Shown here: positions 39,291-50,394 of the stretch, in pieces | How the letters are laid out: each line of letters begins with the position of its first letter | Numbering within the stretch: position 1 is the first letter of the stretch | Assembly (NCBI GenBank): GCA_029168955.1 | Contig: JAPDOI010001754.1 | Location: forward strand, 81,544-145,543 | Direction: 5' to 3' | Length of the DNA stretch: 64,000 nucleotides | Source: Aplectana chamaeleonis | Taxonomy: Eukaryota; Nematoda; Chromadorea; Rhabditida; Cosmocercidae | Made by a program: the position numbers and the translations under genes | Notes under the pieces: generated by a model | What the model was told of the DNA's origin: nothing | Databases searched by the model: none | The model's input: the letters and a program-made list of their open reading frames with translations, nothing else

Positions 39291-39763
39291 TGAGTCGCGC
39301 GTCACTTGTTGCGTGCGGAACAAGTCGATTACTCACTGATTATCATATCAATTTATCTTATTGAAAAAATATTGAAGATTTTCCAGAGATATTACTTCGT
39401 AATATCAAGAAAAAGTGAACAATTCTATCAAAAAGGGGTCTTCCAAGCGAAAGAGGTTTGGTTGGCGTCGAAAACGTTCCAACAAAAAGGGAACAATAGG
39501 CAAGTAGGATGATAAGAGTCTACAAAAAGTGAACAATATTTTCTGGGACTAATTTTCTTGGCCGATACTTCTTAACAGCGAAAACAAACCGTTGTGGTAT
39601 TTTACGAGGAAGAGTTTAGTGTCTTCGGAAAAAAGGGCTTCTATTCGTTTCACGAAAATTTTTACGGAATACTGATAGGGAATCACATTTGTGTTGGCCA
39701 GATCTGCCATTCCATGGGGATAGCACAACAACCGATTTTATCGAGAACCATGCCTTTAAAGAA

Positions 39764-41360
39764 ACCGTGACTCTGTTTTGCACGCCTCGCTTGCTGCGTG
39801 TGATGAAAAAATTCTTGCCGAGTGCGTAAACAGCCGCTTTCCCTGATTTGAAGACGTTTTCCTCGAACTCAATAGCGGAGCTCATCGGGGGAGCGGACCT
39901 TCCGGAAATTTTCCTCAACACTTTCCACGTCGTAGTTCCGTCCGCCTTGAAATTCAGCTTTTCAGTGAACTTCTCCCAGCATTCCCTCTTGTTCTTATCC
40001 AGATCCTGCTTGATCTCATTATCCAGCACAGCAATCTCCGGGTCTAGATGGTCTGCAGCTCTCTTCTCATCTCTGGTTCTTATCTTCTGCAGTATTTCCC
40101 TGCTGACATTTGGAAAAAAGGTCTTGACACGACCTTAGGAATTGATGCTTTCACGGCCTTGCGGATGGCACTTGTTAGATGGCGCTCTTTCCGATGAACA
40201 TCACCATTCCATGGGTAGTCGACCGCATGGCGGAGTGCTACATCTCTGAACAGGGTCCAGTCTGCTAGGCCTAAATTAAGATAAGTACGATGACGAAAAC
40301 CAGAGTAAGAGGCAAGAGAGTCAGAGAGATCAATATAGACAAAGACGGGAATGTGATCACTGGAGAGAGTTGTGGATGTGGACCACGTGCAAGCATTAGA
40401 AAGATTGGATGACACAAGAGAGATATCTGGGCTAGAAGGTCGGCCGTTGGCAGGGAGACGAGTGGGCTGGTCATCATTGAGGATAACCAACGCTCCTCAG
40501 CCCAGTCTTCGACATCTTCTCCTCTGACGTCAGAATCAAGAGCGGAACAGAACGTGTGAGCATTGAAGTCACCCACAAAGACAGCTGAAGGGGAGGGTGA
40601 GCAGTCGTACAACTGCTTAAGGAGGGGAATAGGATTATAAGAGGGGGGACAAGATGATATAGGAGGAATGTAGATGTTAAATAGAGATAAAGGGGTTTTG
40701 AAGGGAGGTGGACAGGAATGTACTCGAGAGTACCGTCCTTTGTAGTATTAGGGATAATATGAGAAGGTAAGGCAGATTGCACGAACGTAGACACTCCGCC
40801 CCCAAGAGCAGACCTTGGGATGTGATAGGCAGTGTAGCCTGGAATGTTTGGTTGGGGATAAGTGGTAGAGGGAGAGAGTTTGGTTTCTTGAACCATAATA
40901 ACATCCGGATGATGAGTACGTGCGAAGAGTGAGAGTTCAGAAAATTTGGTACGAAGGCCGTTGAGATTAATGTGAACAATGGAGAGGGGCGGTTGGTAAT
41001 TGAGGAATTAGAGTTTCTGGGGGCAGAGCATGGAACACAACGAAAGGAAAAGTCATGATGCCTCACAGAACTGAGGCCCGAACAGGAGAAGTGCACCCAC
41101 CTTTGGCATCCGAAGCACCGGACGCTGGTATGTCTCCAGTTAACATCCATGCCCCACGTGTCGCAGAGGTACTTCTGCGCTGGACCAGGATTCCTCTCGA
41201 CGCCGGCCCTTTGTAATAAAATCCTCAGGAGAGCTGTTGCCGACCAGCACCTCTTTCATGACAAAAACCCTCTTCTCGGAGGGGTTGACGTCGGTTTGCA
41301 CGAAGGCGATCTTCTTTCCTCCACACTGCCACGGCACGAACGTACGACATCTCGGCAGCT
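39764..41360 (-). mobile_element. 5' half of a Jockey/CR1-like LINE, 3'-truncated
   Basis: Runs from the family 5' end (plus-strand catctcggcagc at 41360) through the 2A-like AGVERNPGP, finger, endonuclease and linker to NRVTV near 39764, where unrelated DNA begins after gcctttaaag. The finger has lost one Cys (CDTWG for CATCG). Loss of the 3' half is unusual for a LINE and points to later deletion or recombination. It preserves an empty site of the MITE found at 25998. Confidence 0.85.
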
Positions 41361-41609
41361 AGCCTTTATCGAGTAAGAAAGTCATATTATTCGTCTTCAC
41401 TGCGACGTATCGCTCAGTCGTGATGATATTCACCATCTTTTTTACGAAATCTTCCGCGATTTCGGGTAGCTTAAAACTCCAGGCGGGTGAAACTCTAAAG
41501 TATGTGTGAGGGCATAATGAGTCTGTAGGGGCGCGGGAAAAGGAGTCCTCATTCTAGAGCGAATGTTGCACAACTGTCGGATGATCCTTCTCCAATATGT
41601 AGTTTTTTC

Positions 41610-42168
41610 TGTGTTGTGTCCGGCTCATTATCCGAATCGAGTATTCGGATCCGAGTCACCGAAAAAGGCAAATCCGAATCACAGAAAAAAGGCCAAATCC
41701 GAATCGAACCTATATCCGAATCACCGAAAAAAGGCCGAATCGAACCGAAATCCGAATCACCGAAAAAGGGCGAAATCCGAATCGAGCCGAAATCCGAATC
41801 ACCGAAAAAAGGCGAAATCCGAACCGAACCGAAATCCTAATCACCGAAAAAAGGCCAAATCCGAGTCGAATTGAAATCCAAATCACCGAAAAAAGGCCAA
41901 ATCCGGATCAGCCCGAAATCCGATTATCCGAAAATTTTCGCCTCGGATCCAATGTATAGTACATACGTACATACAGACATACATACATACATACATACAT
42001 ACATACATACATACATACATACATACATACATACATACATACATACATACACACATACATACATACATACATACATACATACATACATACATACATACAC
42101 ACATACATACATACATACATACATACATACATACATACATACATACATACATACATACTTACATACAT
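41610..42168. mobile_element. Foldback element F4: one arm plus long (CATA)n
   Basis: Seven or more CCGAATCACCGAAAAA units (41650-41910) are followed by CGGATCCAATGTATAGTAC and then nearly pure CATA from 41969 to 42168. The opposite arm is absent. Open frames with YIHT or CMYV periodicity are artefacts. Confidence 0.85.
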
Positions 42169-42179
42169 AATCAAGCGAA

Positions 42180-42650
42180 GCGCTAATTTAGAAACCGTAC
42201 CTTCACTGGCCTAATGGCTCCGCTAAAGTGCCGCCAGTCGTGTTTAACGTTTTTTCTATTCTAAAGGTGAAACGAAGGTTCGAAAAGCGATAGAAAGCAC
42301 GGTGGCTGGTCTAACTATACTTTTGACCGAATTTATCGAGGTGAATTCCGATATGCGCGAGGTAAGGAGCGAAGCGGTCAGTTATGTACGACAATTAGCC
42401 TCTTTATTGATATTTATAATCAGCCGTAACCGGCTGCCCTGCTCATTTTTTGCTGCCTAAATAGTTGGGAAGGGCGTCAAGTTCTGGCGGCTTCTAATTA
42501 CTGACGTTCCACTTGGAATTCTGCCTTTGTCGTCTTGTAGCTTTTTTCCTTCGTATAGCTTTTACGGGTGCATACCCACGCCGCTTAGCTGCGTACTTGT
42601 AGGCGTATATTGTGACGCATAGAATAATCGAACTATTTCAAGATGATAAG
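42180..42650. other. No gene seen
   Basis: Sequence between the CATA tract and the diverged satellite shows no supported feature. Confidence 0.4.
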
Positions 42651-42689
42651 TTAGTTCTTCGTTCCTCGAAACCCAGTTCGGTTCCGCAC

Positions 42690-43260
42690 ACTTTCCTCTG
42701 CGCGTGGATCACTCCCAGTTGGGTCCCGCACACTTCTCCTGCGCATGACCTACTCCCAGATGGGTCCCACACATTTTCCTTCGCGCTTGGCGCACCCCCA
42801 GCTGGGTCCCGCACACTTTCCCCCATCGCGTGGCGCACTCACAGCTGGGCCCCGCACAGCTTCTCCGGCGCTGCGCTTGACGCACTCACAGTTGGGTCCC
42901 GTCTTTGGCGCTGGACGCACCACCGCGCTTGGTGCACTCTTAATTGAGTCCCAAACACTTTCCTCGGCGCTGGGCGCATTCCCATTTGGTCGTACACATT
43001 TTCTCCGGCGCTCCGCGGGCTCTTAGTGGGGTTCCGCACACTCATTTCAGCGCTTGACGCACTCATACTTGGGTCACGAACTTTTTCCCCTGCACTTGGT
43101 ACACTCTCAGTTTTGTCCTGCATATTTTCTCCGACGCTTGGTGCAGTCTCAGTTGGGTTCTGCACCTTTTTTCCGTCGCTCTGCGCACTCCCAGTTGGGT
43201 ACCACGCACTTTCTCTGGCGCTTGGCACAGTCCCAGCTAGGTCCCGTACACTTGCTCCAC
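42690..43260. repeat. Diverged 42-bp satellite, outlying block
   Basis: About 13 degenerate units with GGGTCCCGCACACTTTC and a GGCGCACTCCCAG-like half. This is the same family as the array at 47.4-50.4 kb but much more diverged. Confidence 0.85.
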
Positions 43261-43299
43261 CCGGACTCCTTTGAACAAAATAGGCGTTAGTTATGGAAA

Positions 43300-44050
43300 A
43301 TGAGGAATAAAAGTTATGGAAAATGAGGAATAAACAGGAGCATGCGATATGTAGAAGCTCCGGAGTCTACGGCCACGGCCTCGCGAATCCCATCTTCCGC
43401 TCGCATACCAATGCACCGAAAGTACTCAAAAGACGAGCAGGAGAAGCGCAGTTCTTGTGTGAGAAAGGGTGGGAACCTAGCTTTTTCGATGTGCGGGTCA
43501 ACAGTTTGCTTGACCTTGCTCCTCGCTCCGCACACGTACGCGGATGAGCGAACTTAATTTTGCTCCGAAATGGAGGATACACCAAAGTGACTATTAGTGA
43601 TGAAGGGAGCTACTGTGGACAAACAGCAATTGCTAGTGTTGTCATTGCACATGAAGTTCTGCCGGGACCATACTTCTGCGACGGGTGACGCGATGCAACG
43701 TTTATACACTGTCTCAAACGGGTCAGCATTTGAAGAGCCCAAAGAAGCAGCGCCCTCTCTGCGTCTTTGACGAGCGCGCAACGTACGCAACTCACGACGC
43801 AGCAGCTGCGTTATCGTAATACGAAAAATAGATTTTTTCCTAATTCCTCTCTTTCTATTATACCTAAATTGCAGTTAAACCAGAAGGTCAATTATTGACC
43901 ACACACTTCCTGAGCTTGCTCATTTGTATCGAGCCATGTCGTCCCAACTACTTAGCTGTTACCCATATCCTGAAACACTCCATCTGCCACGTAAAGAAGA
44001 GTATCTACATCAATAACGATTATCACGAGCATTTTGAAGAAAAATGCAAA
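43300..44050. other. No gene seen
   Basis: Overlapping 60-80-codon frames on both strands (43310-43800) have no recognised domain or splice structure. Confidence 0.35.
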
Positions 44051-44051
44051 A

Positions 44052-44186
44052 GAATCCTGAAGTAACTTCGCGTTCACTGCTGAAGGTGGGCGCAAACGTA
44101 TTGCATCTATGTTATAGCATATGGCACCGGGTTTGCGCCAACCTTCAACAGTGAACGCGAAGTCTCTTCACGATCCATGCCGACGT
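44052..44186. mobile_element. Palindromic MITE, copy 6
   Basis: The right half is nearly identical to the copy at 25998 (CACCGGGTTTGCGCCAACC ... GAACGCGAAGTCTCTTC ... GATCCATGCCGACGT, then TA). The left outer arm is lost. Confidence 0.85.
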
Positions 44187-44189
44187 TAT

Positions 44190-45720
44190 GCGAAAAAAGA
44201 TTTAGGCACATGAAAAAGTCGTGGAATTCGGTTTTTTGGATCACGGTAAGGCGGATTCAGCACCACGTGCGTGATTTGCGTAAGTTGCGCGTTAGGGACC
44301 CAGAGGGAGCGCTGTTTCTTTGGACTCTCCGATCGCTGACTCGTTTTTGACAGAGTATATCATTTGCACCGATTTCGGTCGGCACGTGTATCAAGTATTG
44401 CGTCGCGGCGCCCGTCGGGGGAGGTATGGTTCCGGCTCTACAAGAAAGCCGTGGTTAGACGGTAGCCTGGACCGATTTGGTCATTATGCTGATGTTTAAA
44501 GCGAACTACCTAAGCGATTTTCAGGTCGATGGCTCTGCAGAATTCACGTTATTGCCGCCAGATGTATCTGATGAAGACTAGTGCTCAACGGCGTGGTTGA
44601 TGTTTACCACCCTCGGTGTACAAAGCCATGGTGTATCCCTGTACAATTGATTGTCTAACGTTGCTGGTTCCAATTAATTTCTACGAGGTCTTTCTCGATG
44701 TTCGTTGATTCATGTTATGTTTTCATAGGGCATTTGCATGTTGTTCACGTATTAAACGGTTTCTCTATGCTTCGGTATTTGTTTCGTGATCGTCCGAACG
44801 AGTACCACTATCTCGAGTTCCTAGAAAATGTTTATTTGAGCTACCGTGTGGTCAACATTTGATCTTGTTCAGATTGGCGATGTTTGCAAACAGCGAGAAG
44901 AAACGGCGAAAACATAACAGTGAATCAGGTACATTTTGTATTTCACTGCACGCTAGGGAATTTTCTAACCGATGACTCCCAGGTTGTCTGAGATCGGTTT
45001 TGCTGAGGTATATGCCTGCTTGCGTTCACAAAACAACTTCTACCATATTTTTTCAATGACAGATGCATTTCCCTTTGTCCTTACCCCATAGCATTACCCC
45101 CGTTGACTGCTCCCACATTCCACCAGTTTTCCCATTCCACTGCCCTCCCTGCGGATTCCGAAATTTGTGGTCTGAGCGAGTGGGTCCGCTGAGTCGAGTG
45201 GGTGTTGGGTTTGACCGAGTTTGTCGTGCGCCACCATGTTATACCCTGCTAGGAATAACGGTAGCAGTTGGCTTAGTGGACACGATCTTTCGTTCGCGCT
45301 GTCTGCACTGAAGTTTCGGGATCTCTGCGTAGTGTGTTTGTCGACGGTGGCGCATTTCTCGTCCTATTGTCCTTCGCGACTCAGACGTGACGAATGTTCT
45401 TGCGGCGTTATTTCAATGTTCTTTCCCGAATCGCGTGTCATTGCTTGACTTCTTCCTTCAGTTGTAACAAATTTGATAACAAACAACGTTCGTGATTGGT
45501 AGGAGATCTCGTATAGCTCCTTACGGTCCGCATATCGCCTTAGAAGTTGAGCCTAACCCTTGTGAGATGTGACATATTTTTTTTTGGAGATGAACTGGGG
45601 TGAGTATGTATACGCGCACACTTTTCGGGGCGAGACTCTGGACATACTTGGTAAAAAAAACAGCTGTAGTTGCCGCGCTCAACATGCCATTCATGCTGCC
45701 GTTCATGGACACCCTTCCAA
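44190..45720. other. No gene seen
   Basis: About 1.5 kb with no splice-supported exon. A Cys/His-rich plus-strand frame near 45310-45420 (CVVCLSTVAHFSSYCPSR) loosely resembles a retroelement zinc knuckle but has no supporting context. Confidence 0.35.
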
Positions 45721-45724
45721 TTAG

Positions 45725-45847
45725 CCTGGAACGAACTGGGTGTGCTCCTCGCGCAACAGACGGAGGCGTTCTTTTTGTGAGTCGTGCCATCTTTGCAGAT
45801 TGAGTTTGCTTGGAGCGTCGGGAAATGGTTTTCTAATGTCTCTCTCT

Positions 45848-45893
<46 letters not shown>

Positions 45894-46530
45894 GGCTCAA
45901 GTACTCTCCAAGATGGGTGATTGGGCTGTTTGATGATGTTTGTATGCAGCTGCTGGGCCTGGAGCTGACAATGCTCCTTTACTGGTAGTACCCGGGTCTC
46001 GGCGTGTAGATGTTCAATTGGCGAACTCCTAGCACACCCAGTGGCGATCCGAAGAGCAGCGTTTTGCACACGCTGCATTTTGGCCCAGGATGTGTCCGGC
46101 ACCAGGTGGTGCCAAACCGGTGCCGCTTACTCCAGGGCGGGCTGCAATATAGCCGTTTATGTGGTCAGAATAGTTTCCTTGCGGCTGCTCCATGATAAAC
46201 CTCCTAGCGCCCTTAGCACATTGAGCTTGGCTTTGGCAACTGCCTGATTCTGTTCGGTATTCTTATGAACCCTCAGCGATGGATCAAGTATAAGGCCAAG
46301 CAATTTGACGAAACGAGCAGCGGTAAGGCGATCTCCACACCAGTTGACTTCAGGATGGGCGCTGTGCTGTTTGGGGTCCGTTGTAAAAACTGATAGAGAA
46401 GACTTGGCGGCTGAGACCCTGAGCATCTTGTTGTCGAAGTAGCTTTTCAAATCGATCAGGTACTCGTTGATATTGCTCGCGGCAGCTTGAATCTGGCGGT
46501 TTCGGCACATGATAGTCAAATCATCAGCAA
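45725..46530 (-). mobile_element. Jockey/CR1-like LINE fragment (RT thumb region)
   Basis: Minus-strand pieces read DLTIMCRNRQIQAAASNINE, RFVKLLGLILDPSLRVHKN, MQRVQNAALRIATGCARSSP and RWHDSQKERLRLLREEHTQF-like text in two frames. A (CT)n tract at about 45842-45889 has expanded inside it. Both the 5' part and the tail are missing. Confidence 0.85.
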
Positions 46531-46839
46531 TAGTTGGTTCAAACTCGACTGCCAAATCATACTTTCAACTATTTCACTTCATTTCCCGAGAAACAAATTA
46601 TTCTACGCCAAATCGTTCTCAGGAATATTTCAAAACCTTTTCTCATTTTTCTTTATTTTCCCTTTTTAACTGAGTATATTTCTATGGCCATGCCAAATCT
46701 TTACTTTTGCCAGGAACCTAAACATTCAGGAATTTCATTTATTTTTCCTAAAGGTTTCATTTCTAACATGATTTATGCCTGGTGGTGTTAGATGAAAGTA
46801 AACCCACTGATGTGCTGCCCCCCCCCCTTTCTGTGACGT

Positions 46840-47425
46840 CCTGCGCACTCCAACTGATGGCCTGCACACCTTCTTTGACGTCCTGCACACGCCCAGTGAT
46901 GTCCTGCACACTCCCTCTGATGTCCTGCACCCTTTTACTGATGTCCTACACGCTTTCTATGAGATGCTGCACGCTCCCAATAATGTCCTGCACACTCCCA
47001 CTTATGTCCTGCACCCTTCCACTGATGTCCTGCCATCTTTCTATGACGTCCTGCGCACTTCAACTGATGGCCTGCACACTTTCTTTGACGTCCTGCACAC
47101 ACGCCCACCTGATGTCCTGCGTACTCCAACTGATGTGCTGCACTCTTTCTATGACATCCTGCACTCCCACTAATGTCCTGCGCACTCCAACCGATGTCCT
47201 GCACACTTCCACTAATGTATCTGCACCCCTCCCACTGATGTCCTGCACTCTTTCTATGAGACGTCCTGCACCCTCCCACTGATGTCCTGCACTCTTTCTA
47301 TGACGTCCTGGGCACCCTCCCACCGATGTCCCGCACACTTTCTATGTCATCCTGCACACTCCACCAATGTCCTGCGCACATTCTGTTACATCTTGCACAC
47401 TCCCACTGATGTCCTGCACACTTTC
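46840..47425. repeat. 21-bp satellite (GATGTCCTGCACACTCCCACT type)
   Basis: Tandem units about 21 bp long alternate loosely between GATGTCCTGCACACTCCCAC and GACGTCCTGCACTCTTTCTA. It passes into the 42-bp satellite at about 47425. Frames through it are artefacts. Confidence 0.88.
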
Positions 47426-50394
47426 TACGGCGTTCTGCGCACACCCATTTGAGTCCGGCACTTTCTACGGTGTTCTGCGCACACCCATTTGGGTCACAAG
47501 CACGCTCACGCCGATCATTTTTCCGCAGGGCTACCGTAACCCTCCAAAAATTTTCTGAGTGTCAGCTTGGATATGAGCACATTGTAATAGCCAACAAACG
47601 TGTTTGCACAAATTCGACCTCCTCAGCCACTTCCCGGCGGCTTCTCGAAGAGAACGGTGTGTGAATGAGTGCATACCGACCCTCTGCCCTTCTATACCCC
47701 GCATGTTATGAGCGTGTGTTTTCGTTCGTTATCATGTTTTGTTCAAGAATGGTTACGGTAGCCCTGCGGAAAAAATGATCGGCATGGGCGTGTTTCTCTA
47801 TTTGGATCTCCCGCACACTTTCTACGGCGTGTTTGCGCACTTTCACTTTGTCACCGCACACTTTCTACGGCGTCCGGCGCACTCTCATTTGGGTCCCGCA
47901 CACTTCCTACGGCGTCCGGCGCACTCCCATTTGGGTCCCGCACACTTTCTACGGCGTTCTGCGCACGCCCATTTGGGTCCCGCACGCTTTCTACGGCGTC
48001 CGGCGCACTCCCACTCTGGGTCCCGCACGCTTTCTACGGCGTGTGTGGCGCACTCCTCATTTGGGTCCCGCACCCTTTCAACGGCGTCCGGCGCACTCCC
48101 ACTTGAGTCCCGCACACTTTCTACGGCGTCCGGCGCACTCCCACTTGGGTCCCGCACACTTTCTACGGCGTCCAACGCTCTCTCATTTGGGTCCCGCTCA
48201 CTTTCTACGGCGTCCGGCGCACTCTCATTTGGGTCCCGCACACTTTGTACGGCGTCCGGCGCACTCTCATTTGGGTTCCACACACTTTCTAGGGCGTTCT
48301 GCGCACACCCATTTGGGTCCCGAACACTTTCTACGGCGTCCGGCCCACTCTCATTTGGGTCCCACACACTTTCTAGGGCGTTCTGCGCACACCCATTTGG
48401 GTCTTGCACACTTTCTACGGCATTCTGCGCATACCCATTTGGGTCCCACACACTTTCTACGGCGTTCTGCGCACACCCATTTGGGTCCCGCACACTTTCT
48501 ACGGCGTCCGGCGCACACCCATTTGGGTCCCACACACTTTCTAGGGCGTTCTGCGCACACCCATTTGGGTCCCGCACACTTTCTACGGCGTCCGGCGCAC
48601 TCCCACTTGGGTCCCGCACACTTTCTACGGCGTCCGGCGCACTCCCACTTGAGTCCCACACACTTTCTACGGCGTCCGGCGCACTCCCACTTGGGTCCCG
48701 CACACTTTCTACGGCGTCCGACGCTCTCTCATTTGGGTCCCGCTCACTTTCTACGGCGTCCGGCGCACTCTCATTTGAGTCCCACACACTTACTACGGCG
48801 TTCTGCGCACACATTTGGGTCCCGCACACTTTCTACGGCGTCCGCCGCACTCTCATTTGAGTCCCGCACACTTTGTACGGCGTCCGGCGCACTCTCATTT
48901 GGCTTCCAACCACTTTCTAGGGCGTTCTGCGCACACCCATTTGGGTCTTGCACACTTTCTACGGCATTCGGCGCACTCCCACTTGGGTCCCGCACACTTT
49001 CTACGGCGTTCTGCGCATACCCATTTGGGTCCCACACTCTTTCCACGGCGTTCTGCGCACACCCATTTGGGTCCCGCACACTTTCTACGGCGTCCGGCGC
49101 ACTCTCATTTGAGCCCCACACACTTACTACGGCGTTCTGTGCACACATTTGGGTCCCGCACACTTTCTACAGCGTCCGTCGCACTCTCATTTGAGTCCCG
49201 CACACTTTGTACGGCGTACAGCGCACTCTCATTTGGCTTCCAACCACTTTCTAGGGCGTTCTGCGCACACCCATTTGGGTCCCGCACACTTTCTACGGCG
49301 TCCGGCGCACTCCCACTTGGGTCCCACACACTTTCTAGGGCGTTCTGCGCACACCCATTTGGGTCCCGCACACTTTATACGGCGTCCGGCGCACTCCCAC
49401 TTGGGTCTCCGCACACACTTTCTACGGCGTTCTGCGCACACCCATTTGGGTCCCGCACACTTTCTACGGCGTCCGGCGCACTCCCACCTTGGGTCCCGCA
49501 CACTTTCTACGGCGTCCGGCGCACTCCCCCCATTTCTGAGTCCCACACACTTTCTACGGCGTCCGGCGCACTCCCACTTGGGTCCCGCACACTTTCTACG
49601 GCATTCGGCGCACTTCACGCCACTTTGGGTCCCGCACACTTTTCTACGGCGTTCTGCGCATACCCATTTGGGTCCCACACTCTTTCCACGGCGTTCTGCG
49701 CACACCCATTTGGGTCCCGCACACTTTCTACGGCTTCCGGCGCACACCCATTTGGGTCCCACATACTTTCTAGGGCGTTCTGCGCGCACCCATTTGGGTC
49801 CCGCACACTTTCTACGGCGTCTGGCGCACTCCCACTTGGGTCCCGCACACTTTCTACGGCGTCCGGCGCACACCCATTTGGGTCCCACATACTTTCTAGG
49901 GCGTTCTGCGCATACCCATTTGGGTCCCACACACTTTCTACGGCGTTCTGCGCACACCCATTTGGGTCCCGCACACTTTCTACGGCGTCCGGCGCACACC
50001 CATTTGGGTCCCACATACTTTCTAGGGCGTTCTGCGCACACCCATTTGGGTCCCGCACACTTTCTACGGCATTCGGCGCACTCCCACTTGGGTCCCGCAC
50101 ACTTTCTACGGCGTTCTGCGCATACCCATTTGGGTACCATACACTTTCTACGGCGTTCTGCGCACACCCATTTGGGTCCCGCACACTTTCTACGGCGTCC
50201 GGCGCACTCCCACTTGGGTCCCACACACTTTCTAGGGCGTTCTGCGCACACCCATTTGGGTCCCGCACACTTTCTACGGCGTCCGGCGCACTCCCACTTG
50301 GGTCCCGCACACTTTCTACGGCGTTCTGCGCACACCCATTTAGGTCCCACACTTTCTACGGCGTCTTTCGCACTCCTGCTGGGGTCCCGCACAC
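47425..50394. repeat. 42-bp satellite array with two alternating unit types
   Basis: About 60 units of GGGTCCCGCACACTTTCTAC plus either GGCGTCCGGCGCACTCCCAC or GGCGTTCTGCGCACACCCAT. Because the unit is a multiple of three and lacks stops, frames up to 571 codons are open on both strands; none is a gene. Units of the two types occur in semi-regular order, which suggests higher-order repeats. The array is interrupted by a MITE at 47500-47793. Confidence 0.95.
47500..47793. mobile_element. 294-bp MITE with ~41-bp inverted repeats inside the satellite
   Basis: The left end reads GCACGCTCACGCCGATC ... CAGGGCTACCGTAACC (47500-47541). The right end is its inverse, GGTTACGGTAGCCCTG ... GATCGGCATGGGCGTG (47751-47793). 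Between them is non-satellite sequence without a frame. Satellite continues on both sides. Confidence 0.85.

Noticed and set aside
38773..39364. Several 70-127-codon frames on both strands
   Set aside because: Produced by the 42-bp TGACGTCA array; mirror frames on both strands.
41871..42174. Frames with YIHT or CMYV periodicity
   Set aside because: Translation of the CATA tract.
45310..45430. Retroelement zinc knuckle in plus-strand frame
   Set aside because: A single Cys/His-rich stretch with no neighbouring protease, RT or terminal repeats.
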